Shown here: in pieces, positions 48,965 to 60,652 of the stretch
Layout: the number at the start of each line of letters is the position of its first letter
How positions within the stretch are numbered: the first letter of the stretch is position 1
Source: Floccularia luteovirens
Lineage: Eukaryota; Basidiomycota; Agaricomycetes; Agaricales; Squamanitaceae
DNA: 64,000 bases
Direction: 5' to 3'
NCBI GenBank assembly: GCA_009739215.1
Contig: VSJF01000014.1
Span: 186,001-250,000, forward strand
Translations under genes and position numbers: made by a program
The notes under the pieces: generated by a model
What the model was told of the DNA's origin: nothing
Seen by the model: the letters and a program-made list of their open reading frames with translations, nothing else
Database searches by the model: none

Positions 48965-49782
48965 ATGGCTCTTTCAACTCACACAACACCAACAGGTTAC
49001 TTTTAAATCCTCAATCGTATCCCAATCCTAACTGACTCCTCGATTGTTTAGGATTCATCCTCCCTTCTATTCACTCTGCGCCCCCATTTTTCACGTCAGT
49101 TGGGACTATTCACCTATAATCTAATTCACAGTTGACTGACAAGCAAAAAATCCAGCCAACAGCCCAATCCAACAACAAACTCCATCACCACTGAACAATG
49201 GATCAGATTGATCTTATCATATGCACGCCATAGAAAACTGTTCATACTCCGTGTAGAAGATGATGAGACCTCGGGTAATGATTGGGACGAGATCATGCGC
49301 AATGAAAGAATTAATAGTGAGTGTTCAAGTGTCTTTCATCAGGATTTCCGTTTTCCAATGAAAAGATTAATGTGATTGAAGGAAGGATGACTTCTCCTCA
49401 CTTGACAGAGATTATTACTACGATGGTAGCTAAAAATTTAGCTAGCTATGAACCCGCAAGGCAAACACGTTCCGTACTACTTCACTGGCGACTACCTGAG
49501 GAATGGGCAGATGTTCTTCATACTTGGGTATGTCAGATCGCATACAATTCAGGTTCTTACGTTGTATGTTAACTTCACTTTAATAAGGCTGTTTCTACCG
49601 GACAATTAAACACGATCATGACATTTTATGATATAACTGATCCGCCAATTGAATCGGATCTTTCTGGTATCCCTGTTCCTCTGCTCCGCAAAGCCATCGC
49701 TCTGCTCAGTAAAACGGGAAAAGCACAATTGATAGGGGCTTCCGAGGGTGAAGGTGTGAGATTCCTTGTCGGAAATAGTTAG
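48965..49782 (+). CDS. VPS25: VPS25, ESCRT-II subunit
   Basis: Five exons (48965-48995, 49052-49094, 49156-49316, 49382-49527, 49588-49782) give 191 residues, close to the usual VPS25 size. The N-terminus has the hallmark PPFFTQQPNPTT, then WIRLILSYARHRKLFILRVE, the first winged helix, RRMTSPHLTEIITTMV, TRSVLLHWRLPEEWADVLH, the second winged helix TGQLNTIMTFYDIT, and IPVPLLRKAIALLSKTGKAQ. VPS25 is present twice per ESCRT-II complex with VPS22 and VPS36 and recruits ESCRT-III for multivesicular-body sorting. The splice choices are decided by restoring PPFFT and QPNPTT. The gene is intact. Confidence 0.9.
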
Positions 49783-50565
49783 CAATAGACTGGTCCGAAT
49801 CAAATATGCCCTGTTTTTCTGTGCAACTAAGTTCTTCTGGGGATTTTGCTGTGTGAATTTTGGGTAATGTTTCCATTTTATGATTTGCTCTTTCTCGTAA
49901 GTCCTTTCTCTGTTATCATTGTGGATTATGTTGACGCTCGGTTGTGATAGATTAATATTGCTCCCCACCGATCCATCCCGTTCCTATGGTTAAAATATCT
50001 AATCGGGGTTAAACTAACATATTCCTGCAGCTGATACTTGAGCCAAACTGCCAAATCTCGGTATCAAGAACTAAAAACTCTCCGCAGCAATGTCCGTGAC
50101 AGTTCATCATTATCGTTGCAGATGAAAGACCAAATATGATAATACGTTGGTTAGCACTCAGCATTATGGAGCCACAGCCTCAAAATGTGTTACACCGGAC
50201 ATTTATCCTTTTCCTGTGCCTTGCGTGACAGTACGTATCCTCACTCTAGCCCGTAATCACCCTGCCCTATCCCCAGAAGCAGGATAGACGCTATGAAAGG
50301 ACTCTGAAACCGGTTCCGCGGTGATCAACACTCTGCAGTCTGTCATCATGAAACGTCCGAGATATATCACTGATTTCAACGAATGAAGAGCGGCATATCA
50401 TGTTCCTGGCGTCAACACCATCTGTCTTAAACGCTATATTTGTTCACCTTGTATACTCAAACAGTTGATATATGCACCTCATCGCTACTATCTCGCCGAC
50501 GACCGAGAATATCATGGGCTTTATAACTGGAGGACGATAGGTCTGACTGACTTGAAAAATGAAAA
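49783..50565. repeat. Upstream arm of the DUF6534 block duplication
   Basis: From about 49985 the sequence matches, with moderate divergence, 52215-52300 joined to 58206-58640: blocks CTGCAGCT, (A/T)CTCGGT(A/G)TCAAG, AATGT, GGACAGTA or GTGACAGTA, and CAACACTCT then CAGTCTGTC(A/G)TCATGAAAC. It is the 5' flank of DUF6534 copy 1. No gene seen. Confidence 0.65.
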
Positions 50566-51957
50566 ATGACTTCCGCACAGATATTGACCGTGTGAGTTGT
50601 CTACATCGACCTCAAATCCTTTCCTTTCTCTCTCATTAATGTTTTCGTTCATGTATCAGAGCTGGACCTTTGGTGAGATTTTACCTTATTGATCTATATA
50701 ATCATTCTAAAAAAATGTTAGATCGTTGGATATTTACTCAACTGGGGCCTCTTTGGCGTACTCTCAGTTCAAGTTTGTGAGTCAAGTTTGAAGTACTTGT
50801 CAATATTACTTGATGTTTGTTAGATATATACTCTCTGGCATTCCCTAAAGACCGGATATACAACAAGCTTTTGGTTGTTGGAGTCTATATCCTCGAAGTC
50901 GCCCAATCTGTTTTGATGGCTGAAGATGCCTTTAGAACATTTGCAAGTGGTTTTGGTAGTGTTGAGACTCTGACATCCTCGAGACTCATTGGGATTATGC
51001 TACCTATAATCAATGGATTTGGTATGTCTTTATCCTGTGTTCTTGGGGTACCCATAATAATGATAACTTAGTCGCTTTCTCCGTGCAAGCTTTCTATGGG
51101 AACCGGATCAGACTGTTTTCCAAGTCAAATATCATACCCATTCTAATTTTCGTGGTGTGTAATCGATTTAGGGATATTGACCCCCATCAAGGTGTCACCA
51201 GACCGATTATTTCGTACAGTTATCGCTTATACAACTGGCGGGAGCTCTTATGTCCGGAATTCGCTCTCAAATAGCTGGTAATGTAACCAAGCTGGTCAGC
51301 TTGCATGATCGTATTGGGCATGCAGTAAGATCCGACTACTTCCTGACAAGCTTTATAACTCAAACAAACACAGCTTTTCGATGCGTCAACCGTGGCCTGT
51401 GATATCCTCATCGCCGGTTGCATTACGTATAGTGTTCGCTACCTACTATGCTGTTGTTTCTAATCCCTACTAACTACTTTCATCAGCTTTACAGAACTAA
51501 ACCAGCCATTAGGTGCACACAAGCACTTGTGTCCCGCATCATATTTCTAAGTGTTGGAACAGGTATTGTTACTGGCAAGTTCCCTCAAACTTATACCTTC
51601 TTTGGCAACGCACTTACACAAACTCCCAACAAAACAGCGACAATGGCGGTGACTGACCTCGCCCTGTATTATGCGTGGCCAAAAACTGCCATATTTATAC
51701 CGCCTGTTTCTGTGCTTGGGAAACTATATTCCAACTCAATGATGGTCATGCTCAACAGCAGAGCTACTATCCACGTCGAGAAGCAGTACGCAGGAAGCGT
51801 TATGGTGAATTTGATACCAAACCGTCAAGAGAACATATATGCAAGTAGAGCTGGTCCGTTGTCACTCCCTCGATGGACCCGCTCTGACAAGGAGAACACC
51901 TCACTCAAACGTCCAATTGATGTTCTTGTGAGTCAGGAGCCTCCATTGGTGGGATGA
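50566..51957 (+). CDS. DUF6534-family seven-helix membrane protein, copy 1 (intact)
   Basis: Nine exons (50566-50591, 50660-50672, 50722-50776, 50824-51021, 51072-51154, 51220-51324, 51374-51433, 51487-51574, 51638-51957) give 315 residues. Typical blocks are VAGPLIVGYLLNWGLFGVLS, LAFPKDRIYNKLLVVGVYIL, EDAFRTFASGF, FSVQAFYGNRIRLFSKSNII, TQALVSRIIFLSVGTGIVT, DLALYYAWPKTAIFIPPVSV and LGKLYSNSMMVMLNSRATIH. The family is abundant in agaricomycetes and has seven hydrophobic helices; its function is unknown. Intron 8 (51575-51637) starts GCAAGT, a GC-AG intron of 63 bases without stops, so retention adds 21 residues in frame. Confidence 0.85.
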
Positions 51958-52114
51958 ACATCTTGTTTTATGTTCAGAACAACAATAACACGGCGTGTTG
52001 TAACATCATTGTTTTTTATACATACTCCTATTGGTACTTTGACGCTTTTGGCGGTATGGTGAATGAATTATTGCCTTACCTGTGTCTTAGCGATATTTGC
52101 CTATGGTTTGTAAG

Positions 52115-52215
52115 TTAGTCGTCGCGGAGGCGAGAAAAGATATGAGCTATAGCGGCCGCATTTGGGAATTCATCAACTACCCGAGACGGGAGTAGCCTCC
52201 AGGCAAGAAAGTACT
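52115..52215 (-). pseudogene. Fragment of a Clp1-like gene
   Basis: About 100 bases match 61248-61345 within the Clp1-like gene, same orientation (shared GAGCTATAGCGGCCGCATTT or GAGCCATAGCGGCCGCATTT, then GGGAATTC and GGGAGTAGCCTCCA). It lies just 3' of DUF6534 copy 1, as the whole gene lies 3' of copy 2. This shows that DUF6534 and Clp1-like were duplicated together. Confidence 0.7.
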
Positions 52216-52300
52216 CCAATAAATAATTGATCGGGATTAAATTGATATTTCTGCAGCTCACACTAAAGCGAAAAAGCCAAAGCTCGGTGTCAAGTACTAG

Positions 52301-52443
52301 TGGAACAGGGGGAACGGCCCAATAGGGAACAGGTCACATGAACATAGATTAGTCAGTATACTACTTAATGTAATGTCACGGAGTAACAAGAGGCAGGTCT
52401 TTATGGTGTAACCAAGTGTATGCAAGCATTCGGGGACACTCCA
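52301..52443 (+). repeat. 5' LTR (143 bases)
   Basis: Starts TGGAACAGGGGGAACGG and ends GGGGACACTCCA; identical to the 3' LTR except one base. At 143 bases it is short for a gypsy element. Confidence 0.92.
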
Positions 52444-52445
52444 CC

Positions 52446-52462
52446 TGGTGACGAGAGTGCGA
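52446..52462 (+). promoter_or_regulatory. Putative primer-binding site
   Basis: Two bases after the 5' LTR the sequence TGGTGACGAGAGTGCG begins with the TGG expected to pair with a tRNA CCA end. I cannot say which tRNA matches. Confidence 0.5.
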
Positions 52463-52500
52463 CATCGTACTTTAACACAAACAGCCATCACTCAGTTAAA

Positions 52501-53900
52501 ATGTTAACAAAAACAGAACAACCGAGAAATGCCAAAGGCCACTTCACCAAAAGACGTGAAACAATCACACAAAACTCCAAGTCAACACCGACAACGTTTC
52601 CCTTGACACAAGCAACGTTCTCATTATCTCCATCCCTATCATCCTCTTCATCATTGTCCCTATCCCCATCCCCCAGCCCTGACCCAAATCAAGCTGAAAC
52701 ACCTGCAGAAGAACATGAGGCAAACACGCCACCAAACACGCCTCCAAAATCTGCAGAAAATAATGAGGATAAAAGCACACCAAAACCAACAAACCAGCTG
52801 TAATTCCAATTTCCTTCCCACAATGTCAGACATAACACTCATTCCTGAATTCAGCGGTGATGACAAAGACAAAATACAAGCTGCAGATTTCATAAAAAGA
52901 TACCTGCAGATTAGTCGCACTACAACCAGAGGTCACTGAGCACAACATGATCACTGCAGTAGCAGACTACTTTGCCATGAATTCACCAGCCGAAGAATGG
53001 TACCAGGACCCAGAAACCCCCAAAAGCACATGGGAGTTATTCGCCTGCCTCATTCCTACAACAATTCCCAAGCATAGAAAAAGCCAAAAAGTCAACCATA
53101 GATATATAAAGAGAAATGCAGAACACACACCTAACCACTGAAGATCTGGGTAAAACAGAAACATGGAAAGGCATAGAAGCATGGACCCACTACATCTATG
53201 CTGAAAGACTATTATCTCTTGCACGCCAAGCAAAAATAGTGAACCAAGACAACTTAATTTACATTATCCGAGACAATCTACCAGATGTCATCAGGGAAAA
53301 GATACCAGAATCGAGCAAGAACTGGATTGCAGTTCACAGATGCCATCAAAAATGTTGATTTAGCACACATCAAGGAAGGAGCATGTAAACACAAAGAACT
53401 CAAAGCCAACCAGGACCTCATCACAGCCAGACTTGCCAAACTTGAACTAGTAAACAGAATGCCTGCACTGCCAACAGCAGGACTCCATACACAAGTCAAG
53501 CAAACAACTACCAACACCTCACCAAAGCATGCACCAGCCACAGTGAAACAACAACACAGTTCATCACACAGGCAAAGGATCAAAGTAACAACTTTGTACC
53601 ATGTACCATCCCCTACACCTCTAACTGAGAGCCAAAAGACCACACTAAAAGAACGCATAAACGCATTCCCAATCCAACCAGATTCCCAGGAAGGTCACTT
53701 GGAATACGAAACAACAACTGCAGCAATTGGCATGCACAATTTGACAGACAAGAGGTTATAGCAATAACAGGGTTTCCTCTACAACCAGGAGGTGCACCTG
53801 GTATGCTCAGGAGAGTGTTACAAATGTGGGAAAATGGGCCATTCGAGATCACAATGCCCAGCCCATTACAATGAATGCATCAACACTCGAGAAAGCCACT
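52501..53900 (+). pseudogene. Retrotransposon gag remnant with CCHC knuckle
   Basis: The first part is a low-complexity Ser/Pro/Thr region (52501-52800). A capsid-like region follows (SAEEWYQDPETP-type at 53000, HYIYAERLLSLARQAKIVNQ at 53190-53250, DAIKNVDLAHIKEG at 53340), then a zinc knuckle at 53816-53857 reading CYKCGKMGHSRSQC (C-x2-C-x4-H-x4-C). At least three joins each need one base removed to keep the frame (near 52910, 53045 and 53330). Confidence 0.75.
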
Positions 53901-54139
53901 TCCAGCAATCTCTGTGGTGCCGCCTTGGGTTAGAAACCGCACATACAATCCAATACACCTAGTTGTAGTCGAAAGAAACAATGAATTTAGCTGGTTGAAT
54001 GAGAAAGGCTACAAACTCCAGGGAAACAAACAAGGGCCATCCTGCATAGAAAACGAGCAGATGGCCCTCAATGTAACGGCCAAGGAGGGTACAACACAAA
54101 ACATTATTACACATGATGTACTAGTTACCTGAAAACAAT

Positions 54140-57100
54140 GAGGTGCTTGATCTGTACACAGCAGGACATGAGTTCCATGACACAAACCACATCCCAACCC
54201 CATTCCAACACATGCTACAACTTCTGGGACCCAACGGCGAGATTGTTAGAACCCAGGCACTATTTGACGAAGGTGCCATGGTAGGCGCAATGTGCGAAAC
54301 TGACATTCAACAAAGTCAAACATAGACTGGGCATCTGGATACCATTGACAAAAAGGCTTCGAATGGCAAATGGTACCATAATCCAATCCAAAGCAACATG
54401 GAGAGGAGAAATGATACTAGGGGATGTGAAAACTACTAGGAGAGTTCGAGGTCTTTGACAGCGGAGGAAAGCTGGTCATTCCTCCTAGGAAAACCACTGC
54501 TATGTACTTTCAATGCTATACATGATTATACCACTGACACTGTCACAGTTCGCACCATGGATTCGAAACAACACACACTTCTGAAAAACCAACAAGAACA
54601 ACTGACAACAAAACCATGGGACACAAAGCCAACCAACATCCTGGAAATAGAGGCAACGATCTACACACGACACACAGAACCTTTCAAAGCAGAAAGAATT
54701 GCCCAAATAATCAAGGAGATCACAATGGGCCCAGATCTAACGGAAACAGAAAAAGGTGAAGTAATCAAATTAATATGCGAACATGCTGACTGCTTTGCAC
54801 TTGCAATTAGTGAAGTAAATGTCATACCAGGAGCAGAACACAAGCTCAACATACCAGAAGGGATGACCTTCCCAACCAAAACCAACCAACATGTGCTTAA
54901 CCCAGACCAACGAAAGTTCTTGGACAAAAAGGTAGACTGAAATGATAAATGCTGACATTATCAGACAGTATCCACCCAAGAGATGTAAAGGCAGCAGCAC
55001 GAAACAGTACTGGCACAAAAAGCACATGAAGGAGGTGGCCTAACACTGGAAGAATTACAACACAAGGTTAACGACCAGTGCGTGGCTAACAACTTACCTG
55101 CCCTGGTTTGATCTTCCACCCAGACCACAAATGGAAAAAACAAATGAAGAGAACCAACCACCAAAATGGCGACTATGCCAAGATTTCGCAGAAATTAACA
55201 AAGTCACAATGATAGCAGCAGTATCCACAAGGAGACATAAGGGCTAAGCAATTACTGCCTATCAGGACACTGTTACTTACACGTTTTTGACTTTGCAGCA
55301 GGTTTTTATGGAATAGCAGGTACACCCAGAATCACAGCCATACATAACATTCTACGTAGAAGGCAGAGGGTGGTTCGCCTACAAACGTATGCCCTTCGGC
55401 ATCACAGGAGGCCCTGCAGAGTTTGGACACGTCACAGCAGGACAGAATGCATGACCTAATAGCAAATGGCACATGTGAACTGTTTGTAGATGATGGCGGA
55501 TTAGCAGCAGACACATTCAAAGAAGGGTTAGAAAAATTGAAAATACTATTAGAAAGGGTACATCGTGAAAAACTATCACTATCACCGAGCAAACTATGCT
55601 TGTTCATGACAGAAGCGGTATTTGCAGGAGCAAAGGTAGGCCCAAATGGCATGGCACCAGACATGACAAAACTGACAGCCATAGTCAACTGGGACACTGC
55701 CACAAGACGCATCGCACCTGGAAGGCTTCCTAGGCATCACAAGTCACTTCCGCGACCTAATCAAAGGCTACTGCACAGATAGAAGCTCCACTACACAACC
55801 TCTTACGAGCAGTGGAGATTCCAAAAGGTGCTAAGAAACCCACGTACCAGAGAGTGATAAAAGCCCACAAACTCACCAATGAATGGAAAACGGAACTACA
55901 CTAAGACATTTTTACATTTAAAGTCATTACTAGTAGCTGAACCTGTTACTTACAGCACCACAATATGACGGTACAAATTTCATATTAACAACAGATGCAA
56001 GTAAAGATGCCTTCGCAGGTATCTTAACACAAAAAATACAAACTACATTACCAGGGGGGAAAACCATTGTATGATCACACTCAATAGCATTTCGCATCAA
56101 AACTGAACATCCCCCTCAGAAGAGAAGTACAAACCATTTTTACTCGAAATTTGCCGCACTGAAATTTTCTTTTGATAAATTCGCAGACATGATATATGGC
56201 TACCCAGTTGAAGTAGAAACATGGACTGTCAAGCACTACGGGATACTCTCATGAATAACAAACTGTCAGCCACACACGCTCGATGGTGTGATGGAGTCCT
56301 CGCAAACAACATAGTGGATGTCCGCCACATACCTGGGTATAGTAAACATAGCAGATGGACTAAGCCTGCCAATATGAAAATACTAACAAAGCAGAAGGCG
56401 ACTGGCAGCGAGTGGACTGTCAAACCAGATTGGGAAATCAAAGAAGGCATAGTATACGATCTTTACAATGTTTCCACTAACGAAGAAACAGACCCACTAA
56501 AAATTCATTTCAAAAACGAAACCACTATTCACAAATGTGTTAGATGCACTATCTGGTCTAAAACAAAGTGGTTCAGTCAGGGAACGAAAACTGCGCACAC
56601 CACAGAGCACTCAACTACACAATAGAGGAAGGTAAACTATGGTTCATAGGAGGTGGAACAGGCATTCAGTGCAAGACCACAACGTGAATGCGTCACAAAA
56701 GCAGAAGCCATGGAACTAGCAAAACAAGAACACGAAAATGGAGGGCACTGGCATAGGGACAGTATCAAAATAGCTGTTACTGGACAAAATCCACAGCCCA
56801 CGCCTTGACAAGTCCATCAGTAAAGGCCATAACGGACTGTGCCAAATGCAAAGAGTTTGGGGGCACACACCTGAACTCATTACTACAGCCCATTACCAGA
56901 CGACACCCCTTTGAACTGCTAGTAGGCGACTACTTATCAATGCCAACAGGGAAAGGCGGGTATCACACAATAGGATTATATCTCAACACATACTCACAAC
57001 ATGTGTGGGGATACATGTTTAAAACACATGGTAGTGCTAAAACCACAATCAAATCACTAACAGACATCTTTCACAACTTTACCCCCCCAGAAACGTTCAT

Positions 57101-57967
57101 GTCTGACAGGAGGAAGACACTTCAACAACGCCGACGTAGCCAGCATGTGTGCTGAATGGGGAACAACAACCCATATCACAGCACCATACTCGCCATGGGT
57201 CAATGGCCTTGTAGAAGGAACAAACAAACTCCTACTCTACTATACTAGCGCATCTATGTGCACCCGAAATCGGAGAAGATGGCTGGGAGAACACGGCATG
57301 GGAGGCATTACCCAAAGCATGGCCAGATCATTTCACTGAAGGCCATACGAATCCTCAACTGGCGCCTACTCCCAGCCCTCAAATTTTCACCAAAAGAGCT
57401 TTTACTAGGCTTAGTGGTTAACACACCGCACACCCAAATCGAAACAAGCACAAAAACACTAACAGCATCTAATACAGATATACAGATGGCCTACAGTGGC
57501 CCAACAGAGACTGGATGGCTATTCAGAGGCGATACACCACGCACTGCGCTGCAAAGACACATTCGACCTGTAAGGTCTCAAAGTCAAACCAAGGGCCAAC
57601 AACCTTTAAACCAGGGCAGTTAGTTCAAATATACCGTAATGACCTATTTAATACACTCAGTACAGATAAAAAACTACAACCCATGTGGTCTCCACCACAC
57701 CGAGTTGTCGAACAATTATTAAACTCATACACACTGGAGACCACAAAGGGTAACCCGATCAACGGAGCAATTCATGCACGCCGCCTTCGCGCATTCATAC
57801 CGTGCGAAGGCACGCAACTGGCTGCAGAACAACTCCAGCGTCAGATCGATGAAAACGAAGGGACAGGCGAAGAAAAAACGGGGGATGAAAACTCACATGT
57901 AGAGGGCGAACTGAGAGAAGACGAACACAAACATATCGACGGAAAACGAGGAGGAAGGATTTTTTTA
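54140..57967 (+). pseudogene. Retrotransposon pol remnant (PR-RT-RH-IN)
   Basis: Protease-like HMLQLLGPNGEIVRTQALFD with DEGAM in place of the usual D[ST]G is at 54200-54290. The reverse transcriptase has WRLCQDFAEINKVT near 55170 and the catalytic box FVDD at 55483-55494 (usual form YxDD). RNase H has ILTTDASKDAFAGIL near 55983-56030. The integrase has an HHCC-like region (GHWHRDS, DCAKCKEF; 56740-56855), a core with LLVGDYLSMP, FMSD and SPWVNGLVEGTNK, and a C-terminal PMWSPPHRVVEQ segment near 57680. Frame breaks are frequent, for example one extra base in ACAAGACGCATCG near 55702. Confidence 0.8.
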
Positions 57968-58048
57968 TGAAGACATAGAAGACGAAGAAGATCCAAACAA
58001 CTCTATAGGAAACAGAGTCAAAATAAGGCGACAGGGACGTCGCCAAAT

Positions 58049-58062
58049 GGAAGGGGGGCAGA
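58049..58062 (+). promoter_or_regulatory. Polypurine tract
   Basis: GGAAGGGGGGCAGA lies directly before the 3' LTR, the expected place for plus-strand DNA priming. Confidence 0.7.
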
Positions 58063-58205
58063 TGGAACAGGGGGAACGGCCCAATAGGGAACAGGTCACA
58101 TGAACATAGATTAGTCAGTATACTACTTAATGTAATGTCACGGAGTAACAAGAGGCAGGTCTTTACGGTGTAACCAAGTGTATGCAAGCATTCGGGGACA
58201 CTCCA
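58063..58205 (+). repeat. 3' LTR (143 bases)
   Basis: Same as the 5' LTR except C at 58166. Followed by CTAG, the target-site duplication. Confidence 0.92.
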
Positions 58206-58641
58206 CTAGCAATGTTTGTGATAGTTATCTTTATTATATAAATCTGATATACATCAGTTGACACTTACTAAAATTACTTTGCCACAGCCCCAAAAAATGA
58301 TATACCAGACATTCAATTTTTCCCCGTCTATCTTACAGGACAGTATGTATTCTCATTTCAGTCTATAATCATCCTGTACATGCCCAGAACCACGATCGAC
58401 ATTATTCGAAGAACTCTGACAAAATTCAAACGTACTCCGGTTATCAACACTCTATGTCAGTCTGTCGTCATGAAACACCGAGATGCCAATTATGTCAATA
58501 AATGAAAGAGTGCCATATCCATGTCTATCATCTGTCCTCAACTTGACTAGTATACACATCTCATCACTACTATGTCACCGACGACCGAGACAAATTGGCT
58601 TTATAACTAGTAGGGGACAATAATTCTGACTGACTTGACAA

Positions 58642-60087
58642 ATGGCCTCCGTACAGATACTGACCATGTAAGTGGTCAACATAATCCTCAGATCCTTTTC
58701 ATTCTCTCATTCTAAATGTTTTTCGTTCACATATCAGAGCTGGACCCTTGGTGAGATTTACCTCGCTGATCCATGTAATCATTCTAAAACATGTTAGATC
58801 GTTGCATACATGCTCAACTGGGGCCTCTTTGGTGTACTCTCCGTTCAAGTTTGTAAGTTAAGTCAAGTTCAAAATGATTATTAGTTACATGCCAATATTA
58901 TGAATGTTTTTTAGATATATACTCTCTGGCATTTCCTAAAGACCGGATATATAACAAGCTTTTGGTTGTTGGAATATATATTCTCGAAGTCGCCCAATCT
59001 GTTTTGGTGGCTGAAGATGCCTTTAGAACATTTGCACGTAATTTCGGCAATGTTGAGACCCTATCGTCCGTACGACTCAATTGGATTACGCTACCTATAT
59101 TTAATGGACTTGGTATGTCTTCACCTTGTGTTCTTGGAGTACTCTATAACAATGTTAGCATAGTTCGCTTTCTTCGTGCAAACTTTCTATGGGTACCGGA
59201 TTAGACTGTTATCCAAGTCAGTTATCCTACCTATTCTGATTTTTGCCGTGCGTAGTTGATTTAGGGATATTAACCCCCACCGAAGTATCATCAGACCGAT
59301 TATTTTTGTACAGTTGTCGCTTACACAGCTAGTGGGAGCTCTTTTGTCCGGTGTTCGCGCTCACATAGAAGGTGATGTAACCAAGCTGGTCAGCTTGCCT
59401 GATCGTATTGGGCATGGAGTAAGATACAACTACCCCCTGGCAAGTTTTATAATTCACCACCTACGTATAGCTATTCGACGGGTCAAGCGTGGCCTGTGAT
59501 ATCCTCATCGCCGTATACCTTGCCTATAGTGTTCGCCACCTACCATGCTGTTGTTCCTAGTCCCTACTAATTACTTTATACTAGCTTTACGGGACTAAAC
59601 CAACCATTAGGTGCACTCAAGCACTTGTGTCGCGCATCATATTTCTAAGTATTGGAACAGGCATGGTTACTGGCAAGTTCTCTCAAACCTATACCTTTTT
59701 CTTACAACGCACTTATACGAACTTCGAACTAAACAGCGACAATGGCAGTGATCGATCTCGCCCTTTATTATGCTTTCCCGAAGACTGCCATATTTCATAA
59801 CGCCTGTTTCTGTGCTTGGGAAACTATATTCCAACTCAATGATGGTCATGCTCAACAGCAGAGCTACTATTCATGTCGAAAACCAGAATCCAGGGGGCAT
59901 TATGGTGAATTTGGTAGCAGACCATGAAGAGGACACGCATGCAGGAAGCAGAGCTAATCCGTTGTCACTCCCACGATGGTCTCCGACTCGCTCTGACAAA
60001 GGAAACACTTCATTCAAAGGTCAAATTGATGTTCTCGTGAGTCGGAGAGCCTCCATTTGTGGGGTGAATATCTTGTTTTATGTTTGA
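58642..60087 (+). pseudogene. DUF6534-family membrane protein, copy 2, frame-damaged
   Basis: Aligned exon by exon with copy 1 (50566-51957): MASVQILT, AGPLIVAYMLNWGLFGVLS, LAFPKDRIYNKLLVVGIYIL, EDAFRTFARNF, IGDVTKLV-like EGDVTKLVSLPDRIGHG, IRCTQALVSRIIFLSIGTG and LYSNSMMVMLNSRATIH. Relative to copy 1 there is one extra T at the acceptor near 59163, one extra C in ATATTTCATAACG near 59793, and at least one extra base near 60040. Each breaks the frame. The GC-AG intron 8 is kept. An LTR retrotransposon sits about 440 bases upstream, inside the region equivalent to the promoter of copy 1, so expression may also be lost. Confidence 0.75.
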
Positions 60088-60652
60088 AATAAAATAGATT
60101 ACAACTGTCATTGTCTTTAGAACATTCTCCTAGTGCTTCCTTGATTCGCTTCCTGTAATGTGGCGAACAAGTTGTTGTATTTGTATTGGTCTCGTCTTTA
60201 GCATTACTTATAACGGACAAAGTAACTTTAGTGAGTAATAATTCAGGTGTCGTATATATAATGTTCCATAGTAACAAAGATCGCGGCAAAATAATTTGTA
60301 TTGACGTAAGGGTCGTTGTAACACTCCGATAGTCGGGATGGTTGGTAAGGAACTTTGCAAAGAAGTGCACGCCCCCGCTCAAATGAGCTATTCCTAGAAG
60401 GGCACATAGATGCAACTTCGACTTGACCGAGGAACGGTTCAGAAAATTTTGACCATCGGGGCCAATTACCTTGGCATTGAGACCGAGATTTAGAATCGTC
60501 GGTGAAGGTTTAATACACTGCACAGCAATATGATAATTAATGTAACCATACATATATTCGAGGGAGGTACCAGGGATGAACAAACTGTATTCAACAAGTT
60601 TATGCTTCGAATTCTCCCCGACCGACATCAAGAACTTCCCCTGTTCCATCAA
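60014..60652 (-). CDS. Hypothetical protein, overlaps end of DUF6534 copy 2
   Basis: A 212-codon uninterrupted frame starting MMEQGKFLMSVGENSKH, with a hydrophobic segment LCALLGIAHLSGGVHFFAKF. No known domain is seen. The last 70 bases lie antisense to the 3' end of DUF6534 copy 2, so a splice before about 60160 or an earlier end is more likely than the full frame. It could be chance, but the length is notable in this AT-rich spacer. Confidence 0.35.
   Translation of the reverse strand: MMEQGKFLMSVGENSKHKLVEYSLFIPGTSLEYMYGYINYHIAVQCIKPSPTILNLGLNAKVIGPDGQNFLNRSSVKSKLHLCALLGIAHLSGGVHFFAKFLTNHPDYRSVTTTLTSIQIILPRSLLLWNIIYTTPELLLTKVTLSVISNAKDETNTNTTTCSPHYRKRIKEALGECSKDNDSCNLFYFKHKTRYSPHKWRLSDSREHQFDL

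Larger units (their letters stand above)
52301..58205 (+). mobile_element. Ty3/gypsy-type LTR retrotransposon, defective
   Basis: 5905 bases bounded by two 143-base LTRs that begin TGGAACAGG and end CACTCCA, flanked by CTAG on both sides (52297-52300 and 58206-58209; five bases, ACTAG, if the terminal A is shared). The order inside is gag with a CCHC knuckle, protease, reverse transcriptase, RNase H, then integrase, which is the Ty3/gypsy order. All coding parts are on the plus strand but cut by many stops and shifts. The two LTRs differ at one position (T at 52404, C at 58166), so insertion is recent. The body was therefore probably already defective and moved in trans, unless the shifts are sequence errors. 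Confidence 0.9.

Noticed and set aside
53285..53760. Frame at 53285 as an independent host gene
   Set aside because: It is the continuation of the retrotransposon gag after a one-base shift.
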